From Burkholderiales bacterium (GTDB taxonomy: Bacteria; Pseudomonadota; Gammaproteobacteria; Burkholderiales; SG8-39): DNA of 36,663 nt. Below the pieces are notes generated by a model that was not told the origin of the DNA, did no database searches, and saw only the letters and a program-made list of their open reading frames with translations. The position numbers were made by a program, and so were the translations under genes. The stretch lies in NCBI GenBank assembly GCA_014860355.1, contig JACZJV010000142.1, positions 1 through 36,663 on the forward strand, read 5' to 3'. Below, piece after piece: positions 1 through 6,705 of this stretch (position 1 is the first letter of the stretch; each line of letters begins with the position of its first letter).

Positions 1-1
1 G

Positions 2-973
2 TTCGCGGAGGCGCCGTTCACGCGGCGCGCGGACGAGCCCGCAGAGCTCTACGCGCAGGTCCACGCCCAGTACCAGGCCAACCGCCGGGCCCACGACAAC
101 GCCCTGGCGCAGGAGAGCGCCACGCTGGAGAAGGCGAAGCACGAACTCGCCGCCGCCGAGCAGGTGCGCAAGAAACTCGCGCAGACGCTGCCGCATTACC
201 GCGAGCAGGAAGCCGCGTACGAGAAGCTCACGAAAGACGGATACGCCGGCAGGCTGATGTACACCGACCGGCAGCGCGAGCGGATCGAACACGAGCAGGA
301 CCTGCGCGCGCAGGAAGAGCTGATCGCCTCGGCCCGCGCCACCATCGCGCAGCAGGAGAAGAAGATCGCGCAGATCGCCGCCGACTACCGCCGGCAGCTG
401 CAGACAGAACGCGTGGACACGGCCTCGCGCCTGGAAAAATCCGAGCAGGAACTGGCGAAGCAGGAGCACCGGCAGCAATATCTGGAACTGCGCGCGCCGC
501 AGGACGGCGTGGTGAAAGACCTCGCCACCCACACCGCCGGCACCGTGACCAGCCCCGGCACCATCCTGATGACGCTGGTGCCCAGGAACGAAAAGCTGCG
601 CGCCGAGGTCTGGGTGAAAAACGACGACATCGGTTTCGTGCACCAGGCGCAGCCGGTGAAAATCAAGCTCGCCACTTTTACCTTCCAGAAGTACGGCATG
701 CTCCGGGGCGTAGTGGCGCAGGTGAGCGCCGACGCGGCAGAGCAGGGCGCCGCCCCCGCTGCGCAGGGGCCGGCGAAGAGCAGCGCCGAGCCGCTCGCCT
801 ATCGAACCCTGGTGAATCTGAACGATCAGTACCTCGAAGCCGAAGGCAGGAAATACCGCCTCGCCCCCGGCATGCAGGTCTCCGCGGAAATTCACCTCGG
901 CACGCGCAGCGTGCTCGAGTACCTCTTGTCGCCGGTGCAGAAGGCGTTTCACGAGTCGGCGCGGGAGCGCTGA
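2..973 (+). CDS. HlyD-family type I secretion adaptor, 3' part (5' end outside window)
   Basis: Periplasmic adaptor (membrane fusion protein) that links an inner-membrane ABC exporter to an outer-membrane channel. The reading frame is open from base 2, so the gene starts before the window; the GTG at 164 is an internal codon. About 323 residues are visible. The first ~150 are charged and rich in Glu, Gln, Lys and Ala with a heptad look, as in the long coiled-coil hairpin of HlyD proteins. A lipoyl-like segment follows (RAPQDGVVKDL, then TAGTVTSPGTILMTLVP) and then a beta-barrel part with VWVKNDDIGFV and the KIKLATFTFQKYG stretch typical of HlyD. It converges on brnA with about 40 bp between the stops. 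The partner ABC protein would lie upstream, and the cargo is unknown. The family is secure; a link to the polysaccharide genes is not shown. Confidence 0.88.
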   Translation, partial: FAEAPFTRRADEPAELYAQVHAQYQANRRAHDNALAQESATLEKAKHELAAAEQVRKKLAQTLPHYREQEAAYEKLTKDGYAGRLMYTDRQRERIEHEQDLRAQEELIASARATIAQQEKKIAQIAADYRRQLQTERVDTASRLEKSEQELAKQEHRQQYLELRAPQDGVVKDLATHTAGTVTSPGTILMTLVPRNEKLRAEVWVKNDDIGFVHQAQPVKIKLATFTFQKYGMLRGVVAQVSADAAEQGAAPAAQGPAKSSAEPLAYRTLVNLNDQYLEAEGRKYRLAPGMQVSAEIHLGTRSVLEYLLSPVQKAFHESARER

Positions 974-996
974 GCCCGACGCGCCTGTCAATAGTT

Positions 997-1011
997 GGGG
1001 TCAGATACCCC
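997..1011. terminator. Short GGGGT/ACCCC hairpin between convergent genes
   Basis: GGGGT and ACCCC form a 5-bp stem around a 5-nt loop between the stop of the HlyD gene and the stop of brnA. The position between convergent genes suggests a weak two-way terminator. There is no U-tract, so it may be only a small palindrome. Confidence 0.3.
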
Positions 1012-1012
1012 C

Positions 1013-1330
1013 TCAAAGTTTCGACGTCGAACCGGTAGAGTGTCTCTTGAGCCAGTCCTTGAGCGCGGCGTTCAGGCGTGTCTGCCAGCCGCGCCCCGAT
1101 GCGCGGAACGCGGCCACGACATCCGCGTCAAGACGGATATTGACGTGTGACTTGGGATGAGCGACAACCGGCCTGCCGCGCTTGGGCCGCAGCATTTCCG
1201 CAGCGACCTTAGGCCCGAACAGCTTGGGCAGCACCTCGCGTGCCGGCTGGGCCCTAGCGAAGTCCTCGGCAGTCCACTCGGGGTTCTCGTCGCTGACAAG
1301 TGTCGGGCTGGGCTTGCGGCGTTTAACCAT
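1013..1330 (-). CDS. brnA: BrnA-family antitoxin
   Basis: Antitoxin of a type II BrnT/BrnA pair. BrnA proteins bind and neutralise the BrnT ribonuclease and repress their own promoter through a ribbon-helix-helix domain. The 105-residue protein has the family layout: a basic N-terminus, a middle segment RPKRGRPVVAHPK, then the DNA-binding part HVNIRLDADVVAAFRASG and GRGWQTRLNAALKDWL. The start codon overlaps the end of brnT (ATGGTTAA, 8 bp shared), so the two are translationally coupled, toxin gene first as is usual for brnTA. About nine residues after the conserved helix (HSTGSTSKL) are not conserved in families I know. Recognition is by motif and gene order. Confidence 0.85.
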   Translation of the reverse strand: MVKRRKPSPTLVSDENPEWTAEDFARAQPAREVLPKLFGPKVAAEMLRPKRGRPVVAHPKSHVNIRLDADVVAAFRASGRGWQTRLNAALKDWLKRHSTGSTSKL

Positions 1331-1589
1331 AGCGTTTTACCTCGCGGCTGTTGGCTTTCCTGAAACTGATGACATGTACGGCTGACCCACGCGGCGTAAA
1401 GACCATGGCGTAAAGCCGTTCTCCGATATATCCAAAGACGCGGAAGCGGCGCTCTGCGTATGTCTTTCGCGTATCTTCGCTGATTACAGCCGAACTCCAA
1501 TCCAATTCGGCCACCTGCTCGAACGACAGACCGCGACGTTCGATGTTGGCGGCGTTCTTGGCGGGGTCATAGCTGATCTCCACCGACAT
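1323..1589 (-). CDS. brnT: BrnT-family ribonuclease toxin
   Basis: BrnT toxins are small RelE-fold ribonucleases that inhibit translation. The 88-residue protein starts with MSVEISYDPAKNAANIERRG, the typical BrnT opening, and ends with the family signature VHVISFRKANSREVKRYG. The middle carries RKTYAERRFRVFGYIGERLYAMVFTPRG, read here as the sheet that holds the basic catalytic residues. The frame is open upstream to 1718, but the family alignment starts at the ATG at 1589, so I use that. It is the first gene of the pair and overlaps brnA. BrnA-BrnT autorepression at the upstream region is expected from the family; I did not find an obvious operator. Confidence 0.85.
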   Translation of the reverse strand: MSVEISYDPAKNAANIERRGLSFEQVAELDWSSAVISEDTRKTYAERRFRVFGYIGERLYAMVFTPRGSAVHVISFRKANSREVKRYG

Positions 1590-1590
1590 T

Positions 1591-1619
1591 ATTGTACCCA
1601 CAGTAAATCCGTGCGGCAA
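1591..1619 (-). promoter_or_regulatory. Possible sigma70 promoter of brnTA
   Basis: Reading the minus strand, TTGCCG (1619-1614) and TACAAT (1596-1591) are separated by 17 bp. The -10 lies only two bases before the brnT ATG, so transcription would start inside codon 2 or 3. Either this is chance or brnT translation begins slightly downstream. Confidence 0.22.
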
Positions 1620-1830
1620 GACTGAAAAGTCAATTTCAATATGGTATGGGCTCGAAGCATGTAGCTTGGGTCGATCACCCACTTCATAGTGACCGATATG
1701 AACAAAAATGCGCGGCACCCCGACGCCTCCCCCGCCCGCAGATCTCGTCGCGCATATCCGGCCACCATATACAATAGCGGCACTCCTGCCTTATCTTCCA
1801 CCCCATGGCGCGCCGATATTGTCCTTTAGC

Positions 1831-3975
1831 ATGACCGTTGCAAGACTGGAGCCGGGCCGCTGGCGCCGCGCCAAAATCTGCTTTGTGCTGGGCCTGAGCC
1901 TGTGTGCCCTGGCAAACGCAGGCGCGCGCGCCGAGGGCCTGGGCGTGAGCAGCCAGGGGGTGACCGGCGGCCTGGTGATACCCTCGGCCGATGTGCTGCC
2001 TCTGGGCACCATGGCCTTCACCTACGGCAACTACCAGGAGCCCCAGCTCGGCGCCAATTCGACTCGGCAGAACCTCAGCTATGGGGTCGGCTTGCTCAAT
2101 CACGTCGAGCTCTTCGGCCGCTATGCAAATTACCTCGAACCCAAGACTGGGCTCTTCATAAGGGGTGGGGCGAGCGACATATCCGCCAACGTCAAGCTTG
2201 AATTGCCCACGCCCTGGCGCACCGGCCCCAAGCTGGCCCTGGGTTTCAACGATTTCGTCGGCAGGAGCAGGGCGGTATTCACTTCGAACTACCTCGTAGC
2301 CACCGATCACTACGGGCCCTGGGACATTACCGTGGGCTACGCCAGCGGCACGCCGCCGGCGGGCGTCAGGAACAGCCCGCCGACTTTCGACGGCGCATTC
2401 AGCGGCGTGCAATGGCGCCTGGGCGATACGGGTCTGTCGGCGCTGGCCGAATACGACGGTCGGCAAAAGCACGCCGGGCTGCGCTGGCATACACCGCCGC
2501 TGGCCGCACTGGGCCAGGCCGAACTGGTGGCCAGCCTGCACCGCTCCTTCGATGCGAGCACGCCCACAGGCGTGAGCGCCAACGCCAGCAATTTCGCCCT
2601 GAGCCTGGTGATCCCGCTGGGTGTGGACCGCGCTAAAACCGCCGCCTGCGAACCCGAGCAACTGCAGGAACTGCCCGCACTGGACGCCCAACCCGACCCC
2701 CATGCGCTGCAGCCCACCCCAGAGGACCGCCTCGCTTCGCTGCGCCAGGCGCTGGTGGCGGCGGGCCTGGAGCGCGTGCGCGTGGGTCTGCGCGAGGGCG
2801 CGTGGGGCACTTCAGTCGTGGTCGAATACGAAAACCACCGCTATGCGCAAAACGAGGTCGACGCCCTCGGGCTGGTATTCGGCCTGGGCGCCGAAATGTC
2901 GCCGCCCGGCACGCAGCGCGTGCATGCGGTCACCTTCAAGGAGGGCCTGCGCCTCTACGAAACCTCGGTGGGCGTCACGGCCTATCGCCAGTTCCTGCGC
3001 GGCGGCCCCGCCGGCTACGTCACCAACAGCCTGATCTGGGACCGCGTGCGCCCGGACCTCGCCGCGCAGACGCGCTGGATCGATGCTGTGCCGGCGGCGT
3101 TTTCGCGCGTGCGAGTCGAGATTAAACCGGATCTGGCCTACTTCATCGGCACTGAAGTCGGGCCGAACGACTATGCACTCGCGGCCAATGTGCAGGCGAT
3201 CGCGCCGCTGTGGTCGGGGGCGCGGCTGTACGCGAGCTACCTGGTACCGCTAGCCAACTCGAGCAATATGGACGATGGCGGCGTATTCGCGAGCTCGCGC
3301 CAGGAACAGGGCCTGAAAACGGCGGCCGTGCAGCAGTCCTTCTGGTGGTGGGACAGGCGGGTATTGGCGAATGTATCGGCGGGGCGCTTTTACTACGACA
3401 CCCTGGGCGTGCAGGGGGAAGCTGCGGTGTTCGTGCCCGGGTCGGATGACTGGCTGCGTTTGCGCGGCGCCGCCTACAAAGACGCCCCGGGGGGCATTTG
3501 CGGCCAGGACCGCGCCTACGCTGCCAGCTACCGCCATATGTTCACTCCCACCATGTGGCTGGAAGCCGGGGCGCAGCGCTACAGCGACGGCAGCAACGGC
3601 CCCTCGGTCGAATGGACGCGCTGGTTCGGCGACGTAGGGGTGGGCCTCTTTTACCAGAAAGGCGGCGACAACCAGTTTGTCGGCCTGCAGCTGAGCTTCC
3701 CGCTCACGCCCCGGCGCGGCATGGCGCCCGGGCCGGTGATTTTGACCGGGCCTTCGCAGTACGTGCAGCCGATCCGCACCCGGCTGTCCAGCGGCGGCGG
3801 TCAGGGTAACGCGCTCCAGCCAGGCGCCGCGCTCGACCTGAAACTGGACACCAGCCTCAGCCTGGATCTGCTCAACGCCGGCCGCCTGAGCCAGGCCTAT
3901 TTCACCGGGCAGGTGTACCGCATGCGGGAAGCTTTTTTTCTGTACAAGCCTGATTTAGATCAGCGTGGACCGTGA
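1831..3975 (+). CDS. YjbH-family outer-membrane exopolysaccharide protein
   Basis: Large outer-membrane beta-barrel protein of the YjbH (WbfB-like) family, which accompanies exopolysaccharide export genes. From the ATG at 1831 it has 714 residues. Residues 1-36 form a signal peptide: Arg-rich start, then FVLGLSLCALANAGARA. The mature N-terminus has the family pattern QGVTGGLVIPSADVLPLG followed by FTYGNYQEPQL. The rest alternates short amphipathic strands with many Gly, Tyr and Trp, and the end carries RLSQAYFTGQVYRMREAFFL. The frame stays open upstream to 1708, but that part is Pro-rich and lacks family character; the ribosome binding site at 1831 is weak, so the start is not certain. It stands first in the polysaccharide block, before a lipoprotein and the wza/wzb/wzc set. 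Its exact role in export is unresolved in the family. Confidence 0.8.
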   Translation: MTVARLEPGRWRRAKICFVLGLSLCALANAGARAEGLGVSSQGVTGGLVIPSADVLPLGTMAFTYGNYQEPQLGANSTRQNLSYGVGLLNHVELFGRYANYLEPKTGLFIRGGASDISANVKLELPTPWRTGPKLALGFNDFVGRSRAVFTSNYLVATDHYGPWDITVGYASGTPPAGVRNSPPTFDGAFSGVQWRLGDTGLSALAEYDGRQKHAGLRWHTPPLAALGQAELVASLHRSFDASTPTGVSANASNFALSLVIPLGVDRAKTAACEPEQLQELPALDAQPDPHALQPTPEDRLASLRQALVAAGLERVRVGLREGAWGTSVVVEYENHRYAQNEVDALGLVFGLGAEMSPPGTQRVHAVTFKEGLRLYETSVGVTAYRQFLRGGPAGYVTNSLIWDRVRPDLAAQTRWIDAVPAAFSRVRVEIKPDLAYFIGTEVGPNDYALAANVQAIAPLWSGARLYASYLVPLANSSNMDDGGVFASSRQEQGLKTAAVQQSFWWWDRRVLANVSAGRFYYDTLGVQGEAAVFVPGSDDWLRLRGAAYKDAPGGICGQDRAYAASYRHMFTPTMWLEAGAQRYSDGSNGPSVEWTRWFGDVGVGLFYQKGGDNQFVGLQLSFPLTPRRGMAPGPVILTGPSQYVQPIRTRLSSGGGQGNALQPGAALDLKLDTSLSLDLLNAGRLSQAYFTGQVYRMREAFFLYKPDLDQRGP

Positions 3976-4073
3976 ATATCGCGCTATACTCTTGTATCGC
4001 TGGCGAATTCACTAATATGTATTGGCAGAGATGTGCGGAAATCGGCGGGTATTGACAGAAGTTCAATCTGGTA

Positions 4074-4082
4074 AAGGGAGTA
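4074..4082 (+). promoter_or_regulatory. Strong ribosome binding site of the lipoprotein gene
   Basis: AAAGGGAG lies a few bases before the ATG at 4087, clearly better than the sites of most neighbouring genes, and it decides this start. A TTGACA at 4052-4057 has no matching -10 at the usual distance. Confidence 0.5.
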
Positions 4083-4086
4083 CGAA

Positions 4087-4713
4087 ATGAATACGAGCAT
4101 ATCTAGCAGCACCGCGTTTTTAAGATGGGCCGGTTGCCTGACATTGACAGCCACCTTGTTCGGCTGCGGCGGGGGCGGTGGCGATTCACTTCCACCTCCT
4201 GTCACTGTTGCTACGGGCAACGTGGCGGTTCCAATAACCGCAGCATCGGTGGGCGCGCTGGTCCCTGCGAGCGCTACGCCTACGACCTACCAATTTACTA
4301 GCGGGTTTGCCGGTGTTGACCCCTTGGGCGCTCCCATAAATATCGGCGGACTTACCACATTTGCTTTCACCAATGCGGCGGCATCGCCCACCTTCAAAAT
4401 CACGAATGGTGGCGGCACGGCTACTGGCACTACTACCTTTGGCTCCTGCACTTTTACCGTGACGACTTCAGACGTTGCGATTCTGCCTGCGGGTACGGTG
4501 ATGAAAGTTGATCCCTGCACACTTTCGGTCGCAACGAGCGGCGTCACGGCTGACGGGACGTCGAGCACGCAAAACTCAACACTGCTTTTCGGTACGACCA
4601 GTTCAACCACGACTGGTGTCACAGTGACTATCGACAGCGCTGGCAACGTTAATGTTGGCGGCACCGACGTAGGTACCGTGACAGTGGCACCGGTCACGGG
4701 CGCCGGTGGTTGA
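4087..4713 (+). CDS. Gly/Thr-rich putative lipoprotein, function unknown
   Basis: I do not recognise this 208-residue protein. It has a signal sequence ending in LTATLFGC, with Cys27 followed directly by five Gly; the lipobox is slightly off because of Phe at -2. The mature part is low-complexity and rich in Thr, Gly, Ser, Val and Ala with few charges, the composition of a beta-rich surface protein. It carries two Cys (FGSCTFTVT and VDPCTLSVA) that could form a disulfide. It ends in VTGAGG. The gene has its own strong RBS and a clear terminator 26 bp downstream, so it may be a separate transcript. It sits between the YjbH-like gene and wza, which suggests a cell-surface role in the same polysaccharide system; that is inference only. 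Confidence 0.6.
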   Translation: MNTSISSSTAFLRWAGCLTLTATLFGCGGGGGDSLPPPVTVATGNVAVPITAASVGALVPASATPTTYQFTSGFAGVDPLGAPINIGGLTTFAFTNAAASPTFKITNGGGTATGTTTFGSCTFTVTTSDVAILPAGTVMKVDPCTLSVATSGVTADGTSSTQNSTLLFGTTSSTTTGVTVTIDSAGNVNVGGTDVGTVTVAPVTGAGG

Positions 4714-4739
4714 TTCCCTGAAGCATTTGTAGAAGAACG

Positions 4740-4777
4740 AACCCGTCGCTGCAGGTTTGAACTCGCAGCGACGGGTT
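4740..4777 (+). terminator. Perfect 13-bp hairpin after the lipoprotein gene
   Basis: AACCCGTCGCTGC (4740-4752) pairs exactly with GCAGCGACGGGTT (4765-4777) around a 12-nt loop, followed by only one more T. It starts 26 bp after the lipoprotein stop. A Rho-independent terminator is likely, although the U-tract is short. Confidence 0.7.
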
Positions 4778-5080
4778 TGGTGAGCCAGAGATTTCCACAA
4801 AGCCGCGGCACTTGTCTGGCTTTGTCGCAGATTGGGTCGTTCGCAATTTTCCTCCTATATTTCAGTGAGCAGCGTGCAGCGGACCTGATCTGCTGCATAG
4901 CGCGTGGGACTTCCATTGCGAAATCGTGGCGTGGCGTCCGTGGTCTACCGACTGAGGTATTGGGATCGAGGGAAGGTAGCAAGACGGGCTTTGCGCGAGG
5001 TCGGCGCTAGGCATGGCGGTAGCCTGCGCGTCGTTCCAACTGTTATGATTTGCATTAGCGTCAGGTCTCAAAATCAGTCT
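4778..5080. other. Intergenic region before wza; candidate promoter only
   Basis: About 300 bp without a recognisable gene. TTGGGT (4832-4837) and TATATT (4856-4861) are 18 bp apart and could be a weak sigma70 promoter for the wza-wzb-wzc group. The open frame running through this region into wza (from 4904) reads as non-family sequence and is not taken as coding. Confidence 0.3.
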
Positions 5081-6256
5081 ATGCCAATAGTGCAATCACC
5101 GACCAAAGTATCCGTGTCCGCATACGCAAGAACCGCTGCGCTGGCGCTCGCCGCCTTCATCCTCGCCGGCTGCACCTTTTCCCCCGGCCTGTATTTCACC
5201 GACACCGCGCAGAGCGGCGAACAGGGGCTGGCCACCTGCCGCGTAGGCGATACCCCGCCGCCCGGCGCGCTGATCGACATCACGCCCGAACTGATCCAGC
5301 ACCAGCGCGACACCCGGAGCACCGACGTGGGCGCCGACATCAGGCGCCTGTTCGGCGTCGCCAAGCCTTACCAGATAGGCCCCGGCGATATATTGAACAT
5401 CGTCGTCTGGGACCATCCCGAACTGAGCATACAGCCGGCATCGGCATCGATTGGTACCGATGTGGTCGGCATGTCGCTGGTCGGCAACGGCTATCCCGTC
5501 AGCCCTGAGGGCCTGGTGCAGTTCCCGTATGCAGGCAGCCTCAAGCTGGGCGGGCTCACCGATTTCGAAGCGCGCGACCTGTTGGTCGAACGACTGTCCA
5601 AATACCTTAAAGACCCGCAGGTCACGGTGCGCGTGCAGACTTTCCGCAGCGGCCGCGTCTATGTGGACGGCGAAGTGGCGCGCCCCGGTCTGCAGGCCAT
5701 CACTGATCTTCCCGCGACGCTGCCGGACATCATCAACCGCGCCGGCGGCTTCACCGCCGCGGCCGACCGCTCCACCGTGACCGTGTCGCGTAACGGCAGC
5801 ACCACGGTCCTCAACGTGCCGCAGCTCACCGCTCTGGGCGTCAACCCCTCGGACATCCTGCTAGGCAGCGGCGACCTGGTGCGGGTGCCCCATCGCGACG
5901 AATCCAAGGTCTATGTCATCGGCGAGGTCCTGCGCCCCACCTCGCAGCCCCTGCGCAACGGCCGCCTCACGCTCAACGAGGCGCTGGGCGAGGCCGGCGG
6001 CGTCAACCCCAACTCGGCCAACCCGAGCCAGATCTACGTGGTGCGCAGCAAGCACGGCAATCAGCCCGAGATCTACCACCTCGACGCGAGCACCCCCGTG
6101 GCCTATGCCCTGGCCGAAGGCTTCGAACTCAAGTCGCGCGACGTGGTCTATGTCGACCCGGTGCCGCTGGTGCGCTGGAACCGCGTCATCAGCCTGATCC
6201 TGCCTAGCGCCGGGGCCCTCACCAGCGCCTCGACTATCTCCAACAATTTGCAGTAG
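5081..6256 (+). CDS. wza: Wza-type polysaccharide export lipoprotein
   Basis: Outer-membrane polysaccharide export protein (OPX); these oligomerise into the channel through which the finished polymer leaves. From ATG 5081 it has 391 residues. The signal peptide ends in the lipobox LAGC with Cys31. The Poly_export domain begins near residue 95 with PYQIGPGDILNIVVWDHPEL and contains VSPEGLVQFPYAG. Two SLBB-type domains follow, visible as VYVDGEVARPG with DIINRAGGFTAAADRS, and VYVIGEVLRPTSQPL with LNEALGEAGGVNP. The C-terminal segment VRWNRVISLILPSAG fits the amphipathic helix that forms the outer-membrane pore in Wza. The start is chosen because it gives a proper lipoprotein signal; there is no good RBS. 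It is 3 bp from wzb. Confidence 0.9.
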   Translation: MPIVQSPTKVSVSAYARTAALALAAFILAGCTFSPGLYFTDTAQSGEQGLATCRVGDTPPPGALIDITPELIQHQRDTRSTDVGADIRRLFGVAKPYQIGPGDILNIVVWDHPELSIQPASASIGTDVVGMSLVGNGYPVSPEGLVQFPYAGSLKLGGLTDFEARDLLVERLSKYLKDPQVTVRVQTFRSGRVYVDGEVARPGLQAITDLPATLPDIINRAGGFTAAADRSTVTVSRNGSTTVLNVPQLTALGVNPSDILLGSGDLVRVPHRDESKVYVIGEVLRPTSQPLRNGRLTLNEALGEAGGVNPNSANPSQIYVVRSKHGNQPEIYHLDASTPVAYALAEGFELKSRDVVYVDPVPLVRWNRVISLILPSAGALTSASTISNNLQ

Positions 6257-6259
6257 CGG

Positions 6260-6691
6260 ATGAAGCAGATACTCACGCTATGTGCCGGCAACATCTGCCG
6301 CAGCCCGATCGCCGCTGCCTTGCTTGAGCGCGAGTTCCCCGGCAAGACCGTAATGTCCGCTGGCTTGGGCGCGCTTGAGGGCAGCCCTGCCGATCCGCTG
6401 GCCGTCGAAGTTGCGGCCGCGCACGGGCTAGACCTCTCGCGCCACCGCGCACGCCAGCTCGCGAGCTGGATGTGCAAGAGCGCCGAGCTGATCCTGGTGA
6501 TGGAGCAGGGCCACAAAGCCGAACTGGCGCGACAGTATCCGCTGGTGCGCGGCAAGGTATTCCGCCTGGGTGATGTCGGCAATTTCGATATCGCCGATCC
6601 CTACCGCCGGCCCAAAGCGGCATTTGAAGTGGCTTATAGCGATATCGCACGCGGCGTGGCCGACTGGCTTCCCCGCCTGCAAGAATTCTAA
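6260..6691 (+). CDS. wzb: Wzb-type low-molecular-weight tyrosine phosphatase
   Basis: Cytoplasmic phosphatase that removes phosphate from the tyrosine cluster of the Wzc-type kinase, allowing the phosphorylation cycle needed for export. The 143-residue length is standard. The catalytic P-loop CAGNICRS spans Cys8 to Ser15 with Arg14, and the general-acid motif DPY is at residues 113-115. It lies 3 bp after wza and 14 bp before the ATG of wzc, so the three genes very likely form an operon. A role in arsenate reduction, the other use of this fold, is excluded by the DPY motif and the neighbours. Confidence 0.93.
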   Translation: MKQILTLCAGNICRSPIAAALLEREFPGKTVMSAGLGALEGSPADPLAVEVAAAHGLDLSRHRARQLASWMCKSAELILVMEQGHKAELARQYPLVRGKVFRLGDVGNFDIADPYRRPKAAFEVAYSDIARGVADWLPRLQEF

Positions 6692-6705
6692 ATGAGTCTT
6701 TGCAC

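Noticed and set aside
1684-2703. Long minus-strand frame opposite the YjbH-like gene
   Set aside because: It mirrors codons of a GC-rich gene, has no family features, and lies fully within the better-supported plus-strand gene.
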